From contig JAHWDD010000035.1 of NCBI GenBank assembly GCA_023897205.1, positions 373,175-437,174 of the forward strand: 64,000 bases of DNA. Direction: 5' to 3'. Of this stretch, positions 21,250 through 30,747 are shown one piece after another. Position 1 is the first letter of the stretch. The number at the start of each line of letters is the position of its first letter. A program made the position numbers and the translations under genes. The stretch is from Exophiala sp. HKRS030 (Eukaryota > Ascomycota > Eurotiomycetes > Chaetothyriales > Herpotrichiellaceae). Below the pieces are notes generated by a model. The model searched no databases. It saw only the letters and a list, made by a program, of their open reading frames with translations, and was not told where the DNA came from.

Positions 21250-21927
21250 TCAAGATGTTGATATCCCTGAAGCATTTTTCGTTCGCTTTGCTGGATTTAA
21301 TTCTTCGTGCGAAGGTCGTTTACTGCCTGTTAGACCGCAGCGGTTCACTTTAAGGGACCCGTCTTGCTCATTCTCATTAAAGTCAAAAGCTGAACGTAGT
21401 AGGTGTCTAATCGTCCCGAGTGTTTCGCTGGTGACGTCGCCCGAAAAAGTTGGTGATGAGCGAAGAAATTTGGCCAGCAGCTCTAAATTACCATTCCAGA
21501 GTTCTGAAGGTCTTGAAACTGGCGTTGAGATGCCGCAACTGTAGCACACAAGGGCTACGTTTTGCTCCCACGTCCAGTCTTTCGATGTTATCTTTTTAAT
21601 AGCCATCAAATACTGATCTTGTGGTGGCTCAGAAATCTGTCTCAGTCGGTCAAGGAGAAGCTGCAGCTGGCTTTCCAACTGGGATTGCGTTGTGCGGACA
21701 GAAACGACTTTAGTAAAGCCTCGACAGAAAGTCTCCCAAGCTTTTGACCGTGACGGGATCATAGGTTCCCAGCTTTGTTCGTCTCTCCGAACTATGTCTA
21801 ACAGTGGCCTGTGATCACCCATTTGGAAGTGATCACCGGTCATGAGATATAGGCAACACAGCGTTGCTAGAGATTGGTGGAATGATGAGCACTGCGGCGT
21901 ATTAGCAATGGGAAAACGAGAGGGCAT
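21250..21927 (-). CDS. Hypothetical soluble protein
   Basis: A 225-residue frame opens at ATG 21927 (MPSRFPIANTP). It is largely helical in composition: an amphipathic segment (SQLESQLQLLLDRLRQISE) near the middle and a charged Ser/Lys-rich C-terminus with PAKRTK. There is no signal peptide, membrane helix or known motif. It may be a DNA- or protein-binding factor, but nothing assigns it. It overlaps a longer plus-strand frame that looks less natural. Confidence 0.45.
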   Translation of the reverse strand: MPSRFPIANTPQCSSFHQSLATLCCLYLMTGDHFQMGDHRPLLDIVRRDEQSWEPMIPSRSKAWETFCRGFTKVVSVRTTQSQLESQLQLLLDRLRQISEPPQDQYLMAIKKITSKDWTWEQNVALVCYSCGISTPVSRPSELWNGNLELLAKFLRSSPTFSGDVTSETLGTIRHLLRSAFDFNENEQDGSLKVNRCGLTGSKRPSHEELNPAKRTKNASGISTS

Positions 21928-22574
21928 TTCATGCTAACTGTTGCACCGACTAGGGAATAGCTGTACTCATTACTCTCACAGAGCTTATTCCCGGAATATG
22001 AATCCATTTTCGAGTATAATCACTTATTTTTCGAGATCAGCGATGTAGTTGAGGCTGCCGAAGTCTCTGGATAGATGGACTATGATGTCTTGGAGGATGC
22101 GGCGGCGTAGGTAAGGAATTCGAAGCGAGGGAGTATCTTCTGAAGTGTTTCGATGGATTTATTTGATAGACAGAATTTGCTGGGGAGAAATCCTTGACCT
22201 GACAACCATCAGTAAAAATTTGAGACAGGCATGGTCCTTGAATAGGTTACGAACAATGTGGAGGGGAAAGACAACTAACTAACTTTGGTCGCTTGCGGAG
22301 GCGACGCACTCTTATAGACTTTAGCCCAGGTAGAATCTCAAAGGAGGCTATGCCTACAGCTCAAAACTGGCCATTGGCACCCCCATAGGTCACAGCTCTA
22401 AGCCACCACGGAAGCTGAAGAGGCAACTCACGTTGCCGACAATGCAGGCATGTGGACAGCTACCCTGTTTCCTCTCCCATTTAGGGCCTGACCCTTAGGT
22501 GAAGTACTTCCCATAGACCTTCACCAAGATTTCGATGGTCGCGAGGGTCCTTCCTCGATCTCGATACATCTCCA
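21928..22574. other. Intergenic
   Basis: No gene is supported. Frames are short and often interrupted on both strands. Confidence 0.4.
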
Positions 22575-23253
22575 TTGGTGAATGAGCTTTCGCCCGTTTT
22601 TTCGGATCCTGGCTGGATTTATAAATTGAGATCGATCTCACTGAAATTTTGGGCTCCTCAAGTGTTTCCCGGTCCCAAAAGTAAATTCAGGGATAAAATC
22701 CCTCTCATTCACCATTTTCTTCTAGAGAACATGCATAAAAGCGAATTAAAATTATTCTTTGACGCCCTCCCGCATATGAACGATGAGAGGTTCGGACGAC
22801 GGAAGTCCGAAGCTATACAAGTAACCTACAGCAAAATGCTCCCAGTTGTTACAAAACTGCGGGAGCTTGTACCCAAAAATCATCAGCAAGATATTGAGAG
22901 GGGTTTCGACTTGAAAAAACTCCGTGATCAGCTCACGGTGTCCCAGCTGGTACTTGAATGGGACTTCGAAGACCTTTGAGGCAAAGAAAACGAAAGAAAC
23001 CGTGAAGCAGGTGGAGGCGGCCACTAAGATGTTCGATGCACTTGCTGTGCAGCTTAAGGGTTTAGGGTGGCTATGTGATCTGTCCTCTGTTAACGAAGTC
23101 GAGCTATAACAGGGAAAGATTCTAAAAATGGTGGAGTTACCTGGAAGTTACCTACGAGACCAGGACAGATTGAAGTTCCAGGCTAACTGGGTGGGCCGCA
23201 TATGTGCCTTATCGAATGCCCTAGGCATCGTCCGCGAGTCGGGATGGTTGTAA
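22575..23253 (+). pseudogene. Decayed helical-protein gene
   Basis: The first frame (22575-22979) reads well from its second residue: a helical, charged protein ending LVLEWDFEDL. The next frame continues it with FEAKKTKETVKQVEAATKMF to TAA at 23107-23109. Beyond that TAA the same frame stays open for another ~47 codons (from QGKILKMVELPGSY to TAA 23251). The frame change is +1 or -2, unlike the one-base contractions elsewhere. CTA-TAA-CAG is compatible with CAA to TAA, the RIP-type change. I read this as a pseudogene of an unknown coiled protein. Confidence 0.45.
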
Positions 23254-23772
23254 GGGGTTTTCGAAGACATGAATTGAAGATTGTTGAAATGCTGTGTCAA
23301 TTTGAGGAAATGGATGCAATTGATAAGGCCAGCACATGCAACGGCAGGAATTTTGGATGAATCGAAGCTTTAACGTACATTGGACCCTATCTTGAATCTG
23401 TATTCCTCATTCTCTTTGCCTCGTCGCGTCATATGCCAATGGTGAACCCGACAAGCTGATTTAGTTCTGCCGACCAGGGAAGAAATATCATTCCAGGTCC
23501 TATTATTGCACCGTGCCACGCGAAGAGCAGCCTCCTGTATTAAGTCAGTAGCAAATTAGCCAAGCCACCTTCTCACTCACCTCATCCTCCGTCCAAGGTG
23601 GGTTCGATTTAGTCATTCGTCTCGGCGATTTCCCTCCATCTTCATACATTCCAGGCGTAGGTGTATCAGGTGTATTGCCAGGAAGGACCATCATACTTTT
23701 GAGCTGCGATCTCTAACTGGCAAAGGGGTGGCAAAATTGCAATGTACTGTAGAATATAAAGAACTCATGCAT
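23254..23772. other. No gene seen
   Basis: Interrupted frames only. A short intron-like GTAAG...AG pattern cannot be tied to exons. Confidence 0.35.
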
Positions 23773-23850
23773 AGACACCGGGCAATCGGGTCGGAGACGA
23801 GCATGGGACTTTACAGGCTTATATGCAAGCGTAGTCCGAGGATTAAAATA
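23773..23850. repeat. Diverged dispersed repeat, copy 1
   Basis: It shares ACCGGGCAA, GAGCATGG, TATATGCAA and GTCCGAGGATT, in that order and spacing, with copies near 25457-25535 and 29241-29281. Weaker similarity to copy 2 continues to about 23940. All copies lie in 3' flanks of minus-strand genes. Confidence 0.6.
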
Positions 23851-24269
23851 CCTTGCCGGGGGTGGAAATTGGGAATTTCACAGATCTATACGATCACCTC
23901 GAGCCGACCTCAGTTCCCGGAATTTCATCGAGAATTGGAAGCTGAACTTTGTCGAGCAGCATCACATGCTTGTCACCGAGAGTTAAGGATCTGATCTACC
24001 GTAATTTAATCCAATCGCCATCACGCCACCGTGGATGTGCTAATTATTGTATCGTTACAGGTGATGAGAGAAGCCACAGTGGGGGAAGGGCCTAGGTGCC
24101 GGGGTGGATTTGTTCTCAGAAATATGGGCTAACACAGGATAGACTAGGATACCATTCATGTATCAATCCGGCCTGCAATTACCTGGCGATCTGTGAGCTC
24201 CTTAACGATGGATACATAGCGTGGGAGGTATGTTTCCCTACTTGAGGTACAATATTCTGAATGCTCTTG
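23851..24269. other. 3' flank of membrane-protein gene
   Basis: No gene is seen. The left part continues the weak similarity to the 25.5 kb repeat copy. Confidence 0.35.
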
Positions 24270-24884
24270 CTAGAGAAGGAAAAGGACGGTAAAGGCGCAC
24301 GCAATTGCGGCAAGGCTTTGGCGGGATGGTAGACAGGCCGACGGTGCCGTGAGAACTAGCAGAAGACTGACTGAATCTTTCCACATATGATGGCGTCCAG
24401 GCAATGAACCAAGCCAACTTTGAAGGGCCAGAAGTCCTATATAGCAAAGATAAAATGGGGTGAACATCAGCGGCCTAGTGAAAGCATCAGATATAGCGAA
24501 TGAACCCGAACTCAGTACTTACAAAGGATCTGAGCAAAAAACAGAGGCTATAAATGATATGACTATAAGCAACGTCGGTATAACCCAGTAGGTGCGATAT
24601 TCGAGCGTTTCCCAAAGGGGCTGGAACTATTCCGAGTTAGAATCTGTCATATTTCTGACGGATGAACTCACGTCCAAAATCATTTTAACCCAGAGGATCA
24701 TTCTCATCATGTAGTACAGTGGGAGTGGGTGTAGTTTGAATGTCCCCGCCAATGCCCCAACAGCAAGTGCACAATGTACGAGGGAAGCAACACCGGGCTG
24801 CGTTTTCCACGGTTGCCTGAATTTCAGCCGAGAGATGGTGAGAGCGGTCAACGCGATGGCGGCGACTTGTTCGATGGAGATCAT
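24270..24884 (-). CDS. Polytopic membrane protein, three exons
   Basis: Exons are 24884-24672, 24626-24523 and 24474-24270. The introns are short (45 and 48 nt), with GTGAGT and GTAAGT donors; the first has a TCTAAC branch. The joined frame gives 173 residues from the ATG at 24884, with five or six hydrophobic segments (for example YWVIPTLLIVISFIASVF and LAAIACAFTVLFLL). The frame is also open upstream of that ATG, so another 5' exon is possible. The length and segment pattern are that of a small integral membrane protein. I do not recognise the family and see no catalytic signature. Confidence 0.6.
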
Positions 24885-25006
24885 AGTGGCTTGGACATGA
24901 ATATTGAGGAGATAAAAGCAGACTCGAGCTGGGAAGCACCATGTTTTAAGGCCAGATACGCCAGCATGTCGTCCGACTTGGGTCGGTGAGCTACCAGGCG
25001 TCAGAA

Positions 25007-25315
25007 CTACTTAGGTTCGCAATGCGCCGTTGAACAGTCAGGCCTCGACCAAGTATATTCCGCCCATTGGCGAGCATCCTTGCACAGGAAGGATCTTTTG
25101 TACTTATACAATCCATAGAGCTTAAAGGTGGCCGTGATGTCCCAGCCCAGATCCGCCCCCTTCGCTTCCATTGAGACCACCTTGGCATGCACATGATTTG
25201 ATCCACTCCTCACAATCTTCCCATCTGGCGTTGATCCCAGGAGCCATGTTTCGTCGAGGATGCCGGCCGGAAATTCTCCCACGCCTCTTTTTTCTTCGCG
25301 TGGTGGTGGCTCCAT
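25007..25315 (-). CDS. Hypothetical 102-residue protein
   Basis: The frame runs from ATG 25315 to TAG 25007. The chain is polar with aromatic-rich beta-like stretches (AGILDETWLLGSTPDG, TATFKLYGLYKYKRSF) and no signal peptide or membrane helix. The family is unknown. Upstream frames on the same strand might hold a first exon, but no good splice pair was found. It lies between the membrane-protein gene and the Zn2Cys6 regulator, all on the minus strand. Confidence 0.4.
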   Translation of the reverse strand: MEPPPREEKRGVGEFPAGILDETWLLGSTPDGKIVRSGSNHVHAKVVSMEAKGADLGWDITATFKLYGLYKYKRSFLCKDARQWAEYTWSRPDCSTAHCEPK

Positions 25316-25798
25316 GTTGACTGTGTTTGTTCAAGAGTGGACGCCCAATGAATGGGTGTGTAGAAAAGCACGAGGCAATTGAGAAATGCCGGTGGATTTG
25401 AGTCAGGAAAAAGTCTTAGGTGAGCCTGGTATAGACGAAAGGACGGTGAGACTCCTAGAAACCGGGCAACTGAGTAAAAGATGAGCATGGAACTTTGCAG
25501 GCCTATATGCAAAGTCCAGTCCGAGGATTGAGATGGTTCATCAGGGTGGCTATGCAGGTTCCATAAGTCCGTGTGATCATCTCGAACTGACGATTGGTCC
25601 CAACACTTTTATGCAAAATCTGAATTCGGACTGTGTGTCGATTTGTTTCGGCACGTCTGATCCCCTGAATCGAGAGATCTACTCCATTCCTGACAGATAG
25701 AAATTCGCCAGAACTATTGAGGACCAATTAAATGAACAGTCCCTTGGGATATAGACAGGCAAACTATATGAGGCTACTGGATATCTATCAGCTTGTAC
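25316..25798. repeat. 3' flank of Zn2Cys6 gene with diverged repeat, copy 2
   Basis: About 25457-25535 matches the repeat at 23773-23850 and, over its first 40 bases, that at 29241-29281. A second block, about 25761-25808 (AAACTATAT ... TACTCAACACAT), matches 29323-29352 and runs into the stop codon of the gene. The 7-TM gene at 29344 therefore has the same 3' end arrangement with a shorter interval. Confidence 0.6.
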
Positions 25799-27494
25799 TC
25801 AACACATGTGAGCAGTAGCCTGAAAACATTTGATCGAAGCAGATCTTGATGCCAGGAGGGAAATGCAATCCTCACATGATTGCCTCCGTTCATCAAGACT
25901 TCCGTCGTCCGTACCACTTCCGGGTGATAGGAATTTTAGTGCAAGTTTCATGGCCTCAATGAAAAGCCCCGTCCAAGGATCATTCAGCAGCCCAAAGCCG
26001 ATAAGTGTTGCCTTAGGCCCTGGTGTCACGGAGGCCCGGGCAACATCGGATATCAATTCTGCGTTTTGCTTTCCTATTTCCCGCGTAGTATATACACGAT
26101 TCATCCGTCCAAAGTCTGTCGTCCTCCCCGAACCATCAGCGTTTCGGATAATTTCCACAAGAATAAGACAACTCCAACTCCAGCGTATCCTCAGACATAC
26201 TAGCCAAGATAGGAGTCGCCAGGGATAGCTAGATGGGAAACAAAGGTAGTGATCCATGATCCCGTGATATGCCTTAAACCAGTAGTCGTGGATGCTTAGG
26301 CATTCACTGATGCAGCGTTCTAATTCAGCGGGAGGGCTGCCAAGGTCGATTTGTTCACGGAGATGGATACTCTTGCGAATCAACAAGATTGAGATTGGCA
26401 CGGCTTCTTCGTGGAGAAGGCTGATTTTGGTTTGCGAATGATCTCGTCGACGAGCTTGAAAGGTAGATAAACGCCAAAGTTCGGATTTTTGTCCCCGGTG
26501 CAGAATCATGCAATTCTCGTCCGGTATGGCAAGTGTACATATCTTCGATGCTGAGGAGATCGTATCAAAAACAAGGCCAAACCAGAAAAGAATGTTTATT
26601 GATTGGTGGTCGTCGCTAGAAGTAAGATTCAAGCCTTCCTTCAATTCGAACAACTTTGTTATCGCTCGCTTTGCTGTTGATAGGTTGATCTTCTCAGCTG
26701 CCTCTGGTGGTGGATGAGTCAGGGCCAAGATAATGGTCGCCAGCATAGCTTGAAAGGAGCTCATTCCAGTACAATTCTGAATTTGTGTGATGGCGTGGTG
26801 CCAGAGAGCGGTGCGAATGACCTGATATCCGGTGTCAAATCGACCTCCTCTGGGGAGGTGTCAACCAGCCACTGGCTGGTAAAGGCCAGAATTGCCATAT
26901 TCAGGGCTCTCCTGGCACTCTTTTTCTCAGAGCTACTCAGGAAGCCTCTAGAGTCCAAATCTCTCACCATGGACTCTAAATGGGATCTTGGGTGGAAGGC
27001 CTCATCATACAATAAAGGATGAGTCGTGGTCTCGTCCTGGTATGGGCAGTTTCTTTCAGAGGCCAAGAACCAGAACGAAGACTCAAAGATACCACGGTAA
27101 CCTTGAAGTAATAGGCATATTATCAAGTGCTTGCCGTTTACGTTCATAGGCTGCGGCTGGAACATGGCAATTTTTGACTGAGCTTTTGCTTTTGACAGCG
27201 TTCTGCTGAAGGTGCATTTTTTCATTCCCCTAGTACATGCTGTGCAACGCCACGGGGCAGTGTCGTATTGCCCTTCCTTTGTTCGTTAATAGGAAACCCA
27301 TCACAGGCTCTTCGACTGTTCCGACACTGGTCACAAGATGTATCTTGTCGTCTCTTGGGACGAGAAGATACACGACTGGGAGAGTTTTTTTTGTTACAGG
27401 GCAATCTTTGCTTGGCGCATCGAGTACAGGGTGGTCCGCCTTCACAGCGAATCTTCTGCCCAACGCAGGCACTACAGGCCATGAGAGGGCGCAT
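25799..27494 (-). CDS. Transcription factor with two Zn2Cys6 clusters
   Basis: From ATG 27494 the protein carries two binuclear zinc clusters. The first is complete: C7, C10, C17, C23, C26, C33 (C-x2-C-x6-C-x5-C-x2-C-x6-C). The second is C54, C57, C64, then C84, C87, C94 with a long 19-residue middle loop. The basic segment RPKRR joins them. Two one-base breaks interrupt the frame: CCC at 27271-27273, inside the second cluster, and TTT at 26782-26784. Adding one base at each gives 565 residues. The remainder resembles the helical regulatory half of fungal Zn2Cys6 activators, with HPRSHLESMVRDLDSRGF. The protein is expected to be nuclear. Its target genes are unknown, but the neighbouring membrane and velvet genes are candidates. 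Confidence 0.7.
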
Positions 27495-27761
27495 CAAAGT
27501 AAACAGTGATGTGGCATACAGGGGACAAAAGGCAACCATGGAGGCTTGCTGCATAGTTTATATGATACGTATTCCAACTAGCAGGGATGCTCAGGCGCAG
27601 TTGACCGAGAAAGAAAGAACTATGCTCCGGAGGGGTGAATTGGAGTGGCCCTAAAGAAGCCATGATAACTAAGAGCTCGGTAAATTGGTCTAATTTTATG
27701 GCCGAGCCCATGAATCAATAGTGGAGGCCCACACCAGATCGAAGGGACAAGCCCACCATTT

Positions 27762-28064
27762 TCAGACAGCATTTCGGTCTTCCAGGAGGGGCTCGACATT
27801 ATTTAAATAGTGCCAAGATGGCATGTATGTGGGAATAAAGAGGAAGAGAGACGGTTTGAGAGAGAATGCAACTCGGCAGGAGGAGGTTATGTTTACAAAC
27901 TGTTTGGAGCAAGTCTTCGGCGTTATTTGTGACAGGAAAATTGGCGCAATTGTTGATTCTGGTTCGCACACCCGTTCAATTAACTTCGTCTTCCCAGTTT
28001 TATGGGCCCCGAGCACTGCCACTTTAAGCAGTCTGATTCGTTCAGCTGCTTGGCGGCAGGCCAT
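27762..28064 (-). pseudogene. P-loop NTPase N-terminal fragment
   Basis: The frame starts with ATG 28064. After a short leader it has a beta-strand and Walker A motif, VAVLGAHKTGKTKL (G-x4-G-K-T, residues 19-26), as in Ras-like or other small P-loop proteins. About 60 residues later the similarity to a folded NTPase ends and the frame becomes low-quality. A GTAAAC donor near 27895 might start an intron, but no exon with Walker B or NKxD motifs was found downstream. I take it as a truncated gene. It diverges from the velvet gene across 163 bp. Confidence 0.4.
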
Positions 28065-28227
28065 GATGGCAGGTGGTTGGAGAAGAACAGGGGGAAAGAG
28101 ATCGAACAGGAATCGAGGTAAGGCATTTAAATAGCTGTGGAAGTGGCCCGTCTAGGCAGCAAGTAGACGAATTGAAAAACTTGTCGTCCCTAGTAGAGGG
28201 TCAGCTTTGGCTATAGCGATATTGACA

Positions 28228-28900
28228 ATGGACTCATCTGGATCTAGCTTGTCGAGTCAGCCTGTTCCTCAATTGAGCATCATTCAACAACCTATCAGCG
28301 GAAGGGTAACAAGGCATCTCAAAAACATGAGGTAAGTTCAGACAAGTTTGAAGCTTTCGGTCTTAGACAAAGCTAACAACTAGGAGATTGATTGGCCCTC
28401 CCGTCATCCTCCAATTAGTTGGTTATGAAACGACTCCAGAAGTCGATTGGATCGTGGATTGTGAACTCCTGAAGCAACCTAGAGGCGACAATGTTACTAT
28501 AATGCGCAGTAAAAGCGACATTGGCATAGATAAAGTGGAACATATCCTTTTGGGCCGCAGAACGATCAACGCAATCCGCATTCCGACTGATCCTGATCCG
28601 TTGAGTACAATCCACAGTCCTACGGGCTATACCTTCTTCATCTTCCATGAGCTTGGTGTTCGATACGAGGGCAAATACCGACTCCGTTTCTCGCTAATGA
28701 ACCCTAAGGAACCAAACCAAAATTTCATTCGGACGGTTGAGAGTGATGTCTTTGAGGTATTTTCATGGAGAGAAGCCCCAGGACGGACAGTGCAATCAGC
28801 CCTGACTGCGGGATTGCGTGTGCAAGGACTTTTACTACCTAGAAAGAATGGGTCGCCAAAGGATGAAGTTGAAGATGGTATCGACCTCGCTGTGGCCTAG
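28228..28900 (+). CDS. Velvet-domain regulator, two exons
   Basis: Exons are 28228-28331 and 28384-28900. The 52-nt intron has a GTAAGT donor, a GCTAAC branch and a CTAG acceptor. The joined product is 206 residues. It is almost entirely a velvet domain. The N-terminal velvet motif is QQPISGRVTRH followed by RRLIGPPVILQLVGY. Then come the core strand FFIFHELGVRYEGKYRLRF and the closing segment VFSWREAPGRT ... LTAGLRVQG. Velvet proteins (VeA, VelB, VosA, VelC) form dimers, bind DNA through an NF-kappaB-like fold and link development with secondary metabolism. This one lacks the long Pro/Ser-rich or PEST regions of VeA and VelC. It looks like an extra, minimal paralogue. Confidence 0.82.
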
Positions 28901-29343
28901 TGTGATTCTGGGACACGAGACTTGAATGATTGGAGGCAAGCTCGAGGTATGGGGACCCAACCATGAGAATGCTTGTTTGACCTTAGAATTGGAGGCTGGC
29001 GTCGGATCGAATCTATGTGACAAAATGAACCTGTAGAAAGTCGAAATCCTTTAGGTACAGAAGCATGGCCAGTATGAGCAAGTATTTCCTCAAAAACTCA
29101 TCTTCCTCGCGGTGTTCATGCACCAAAAGCATTGGTGGTAGGCATCATCTTGCCCTTGAACAGCTGTCTTAAATAGGTAGATAGTAGAAAAGATGCAAAT
29201 AAGGAGGCATTGTGGAAGGGGAAGAATCAATTCATATACGAAAAACCGGGCAACTGTGTAAGAGGTGAGCATGGAATACTGAGAATAAACTAAATGAATA
29301 GGTCATTGGCATGTGTGGGGAGGAAAACTATATTAGCCTGTAC
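28901..29343. repeat. Convergent 3' flanks with diverged repeat, copy 3
   Basis: The stretch lies between the velvet gene and the end of the 7-TM gene. About 29241-29281 matches the start of the repeats at 23.8 and 25.5 kb. About 29323-29352 matches 25761-25808 and includes the gene's stop codon. No gene is seen. Confidence 0.5.
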
Positions 29344-30407
29344 TCAACACATTTGATTACTGGATTCTGCCTCGACGCCCTTTTCGCCCATTTGTATTGA
29401 ATCGGGATACTCGGGTGCTGAAAGTCCTTCTTCCGCGTTGATATGTTCCTGGCTAGAGGAGGTGATTTTGCATGAAGTTACCTCAGGTCGGAGATTTCGA
29501 GGACACCAACGTTGGAGCAATTGTAGAAATGCCAAAAACCCAAGCAATAGATTTGACACTAAATTTTGAAGCTATTCCTGGTCAAACAAGAAGTTCACAC
29601 TTGGGGTTGTAACAGGGCTTACAATGCAGCCAAACATCTTGTTGTGCTCTTGTCGCGCAAGTACCGCCACGACAATGGCGGCACATATATTAACAATTGA
29701 GCGAACAATGTCGTAGGATAGTCCAATTCCAGGCAGCATGTTACGACATTCTATGGCCCCTTCGATGGCCCTCCATTTAGCAGGCCCTAGTCGACGGAGT
29801 GATACGACTGCTCCGCCGGCCTTGATGAGGTAGTCAACGACCACTGAAGACAAGAAAAAGAGGGGTCCGGCGGCGGTATTATCACTAGAATCCCGTACGT
29901 CAGTTCAACTTCCAAGTCAATAAAGGGTTCACGCACAAGAAAAAGCACAGAAAAAACGGTACCAGTGTACCAACAGCCCAGGCTCCCACCAATAATAGTT
30001 CACTCCACCATTTCCAAACCTTTAAAAGAGTCCCTTCGAGGACGATATAAATGTAGATCACCTATTCAAGATACTAAACCGCGACAGAATCAAGGCAGGA
30101 ATGAACGAACCTCCAATGAAACTTGCCAGAATAGTGCCGATCGGGCGATAACAATTGCTGTATGTTGTGGCCACTGCTGGTGGATTGCCACCATCAGGGT
30201 CAGCGCTAGGACTATCTGACTAGCAGCGCTGCCGATTCTCAGGTAGGGGTCAACAAGTCTCAGGAAGCGTGCAACGGGTTTCCTGATGTCCTTCGTCCTC
30301 CTCGAGCGGGATGGACGGGATGGAAAAGTACTGATTGACACTAGAAAGGAAAGGATGGTAGGGATCAAGTTGAGAATACCGATGAGCAGCCGCAGCCGTT
30401 GTGTCAT
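29344..30407 (-). CDS. Seven-helix-like membrane protein with cytoplasmic tail, four exons
   Basis: Exons are 30407-30111, 30061-29937, 29884-29623 and 29571-29344, joining in frame to 303 residues. The last intron (51 nt, GTAAGC donor, TAG acceptor) is phase 0 and ends with an in-frame TAG, so its retention would give a product stopping after 244 residues. Hydrophobic segments include LLIGILNLIPTILSFLVSI at the N-terminus and SNLLLGFLAFLQLLQ near the end. About seven are seen, followed by a ~50-residue hydrophilic tail ending in Met-Cys. The layout is receptor- or transporter-like. I recognise no specific family. The promoter faces that of the 30.75 kb gene across a 340-bp gap containing the palindrome. 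Confidence 0.62.
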
Positions 30408-30673
30408 GGTGAATGGACGGACCGATGGGCCATGATAATGTGAGTAACTGGGTGGTGAACAACAAAACGATCGTGCATGACCTTGCCTTTATGTGCTTGC
30501 GCCCGGATACAGGGCAAAGCATGCTCTATCAAAAGTATTTCGCAATTGCGGATGGTGACCCTAGACATCGGCACGGAGGAACCCATCAAAAATGGGGACA
30601 TGATTGGGTGCGGATGCGGGACGTCTAGTAGTTGTGGCTTGTCACTTTACTTCTTGAGAGCGGCAAAGGAGCC

Positions 30674-30745
30674 TGGACACAGTGATGGCCAATCAGCTAG
30701 GAGACTCGGCCGAGTCTCCTAGCTGATTGGCCATCACTGTGTCCA
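30674..30745. repeat. Perfect 72-bp palindrome with CCAAT boxes
   Basis: The two 36-bp arms meet with no spacer at 30709/30710 and match perfectly; the next pair outward (30673/30746) does not. Each arm contains GGCCAATCAGC, a CCAAT-box core of the kind bound by the HAP/CBC complex, and the centre is GACTCGGCCGAGTC. It sits two bases before the ATG at 30748, in the divergent promoter of two genes. It could form a cruciform in DNA or a very stable hairpin in RNA. Confidence 0.95.
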
Positions 30746-30747
30746 AG

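Noticed and set aside
27823..28134. Plus-strand 103-codon ORF opposite the P-loop fragment
   Set aside because: It lacks motifs, while the minus strand encodes a clear Walker A motif over the same bases.
24270..30407. Secondary-metabolite gene cluster around the Zn2Cys6 and velvet genes
   Set aside because: Membrane proteins and regulators are present, but no synthase, cyclase, P450 or other backbone enzyme was recognised.
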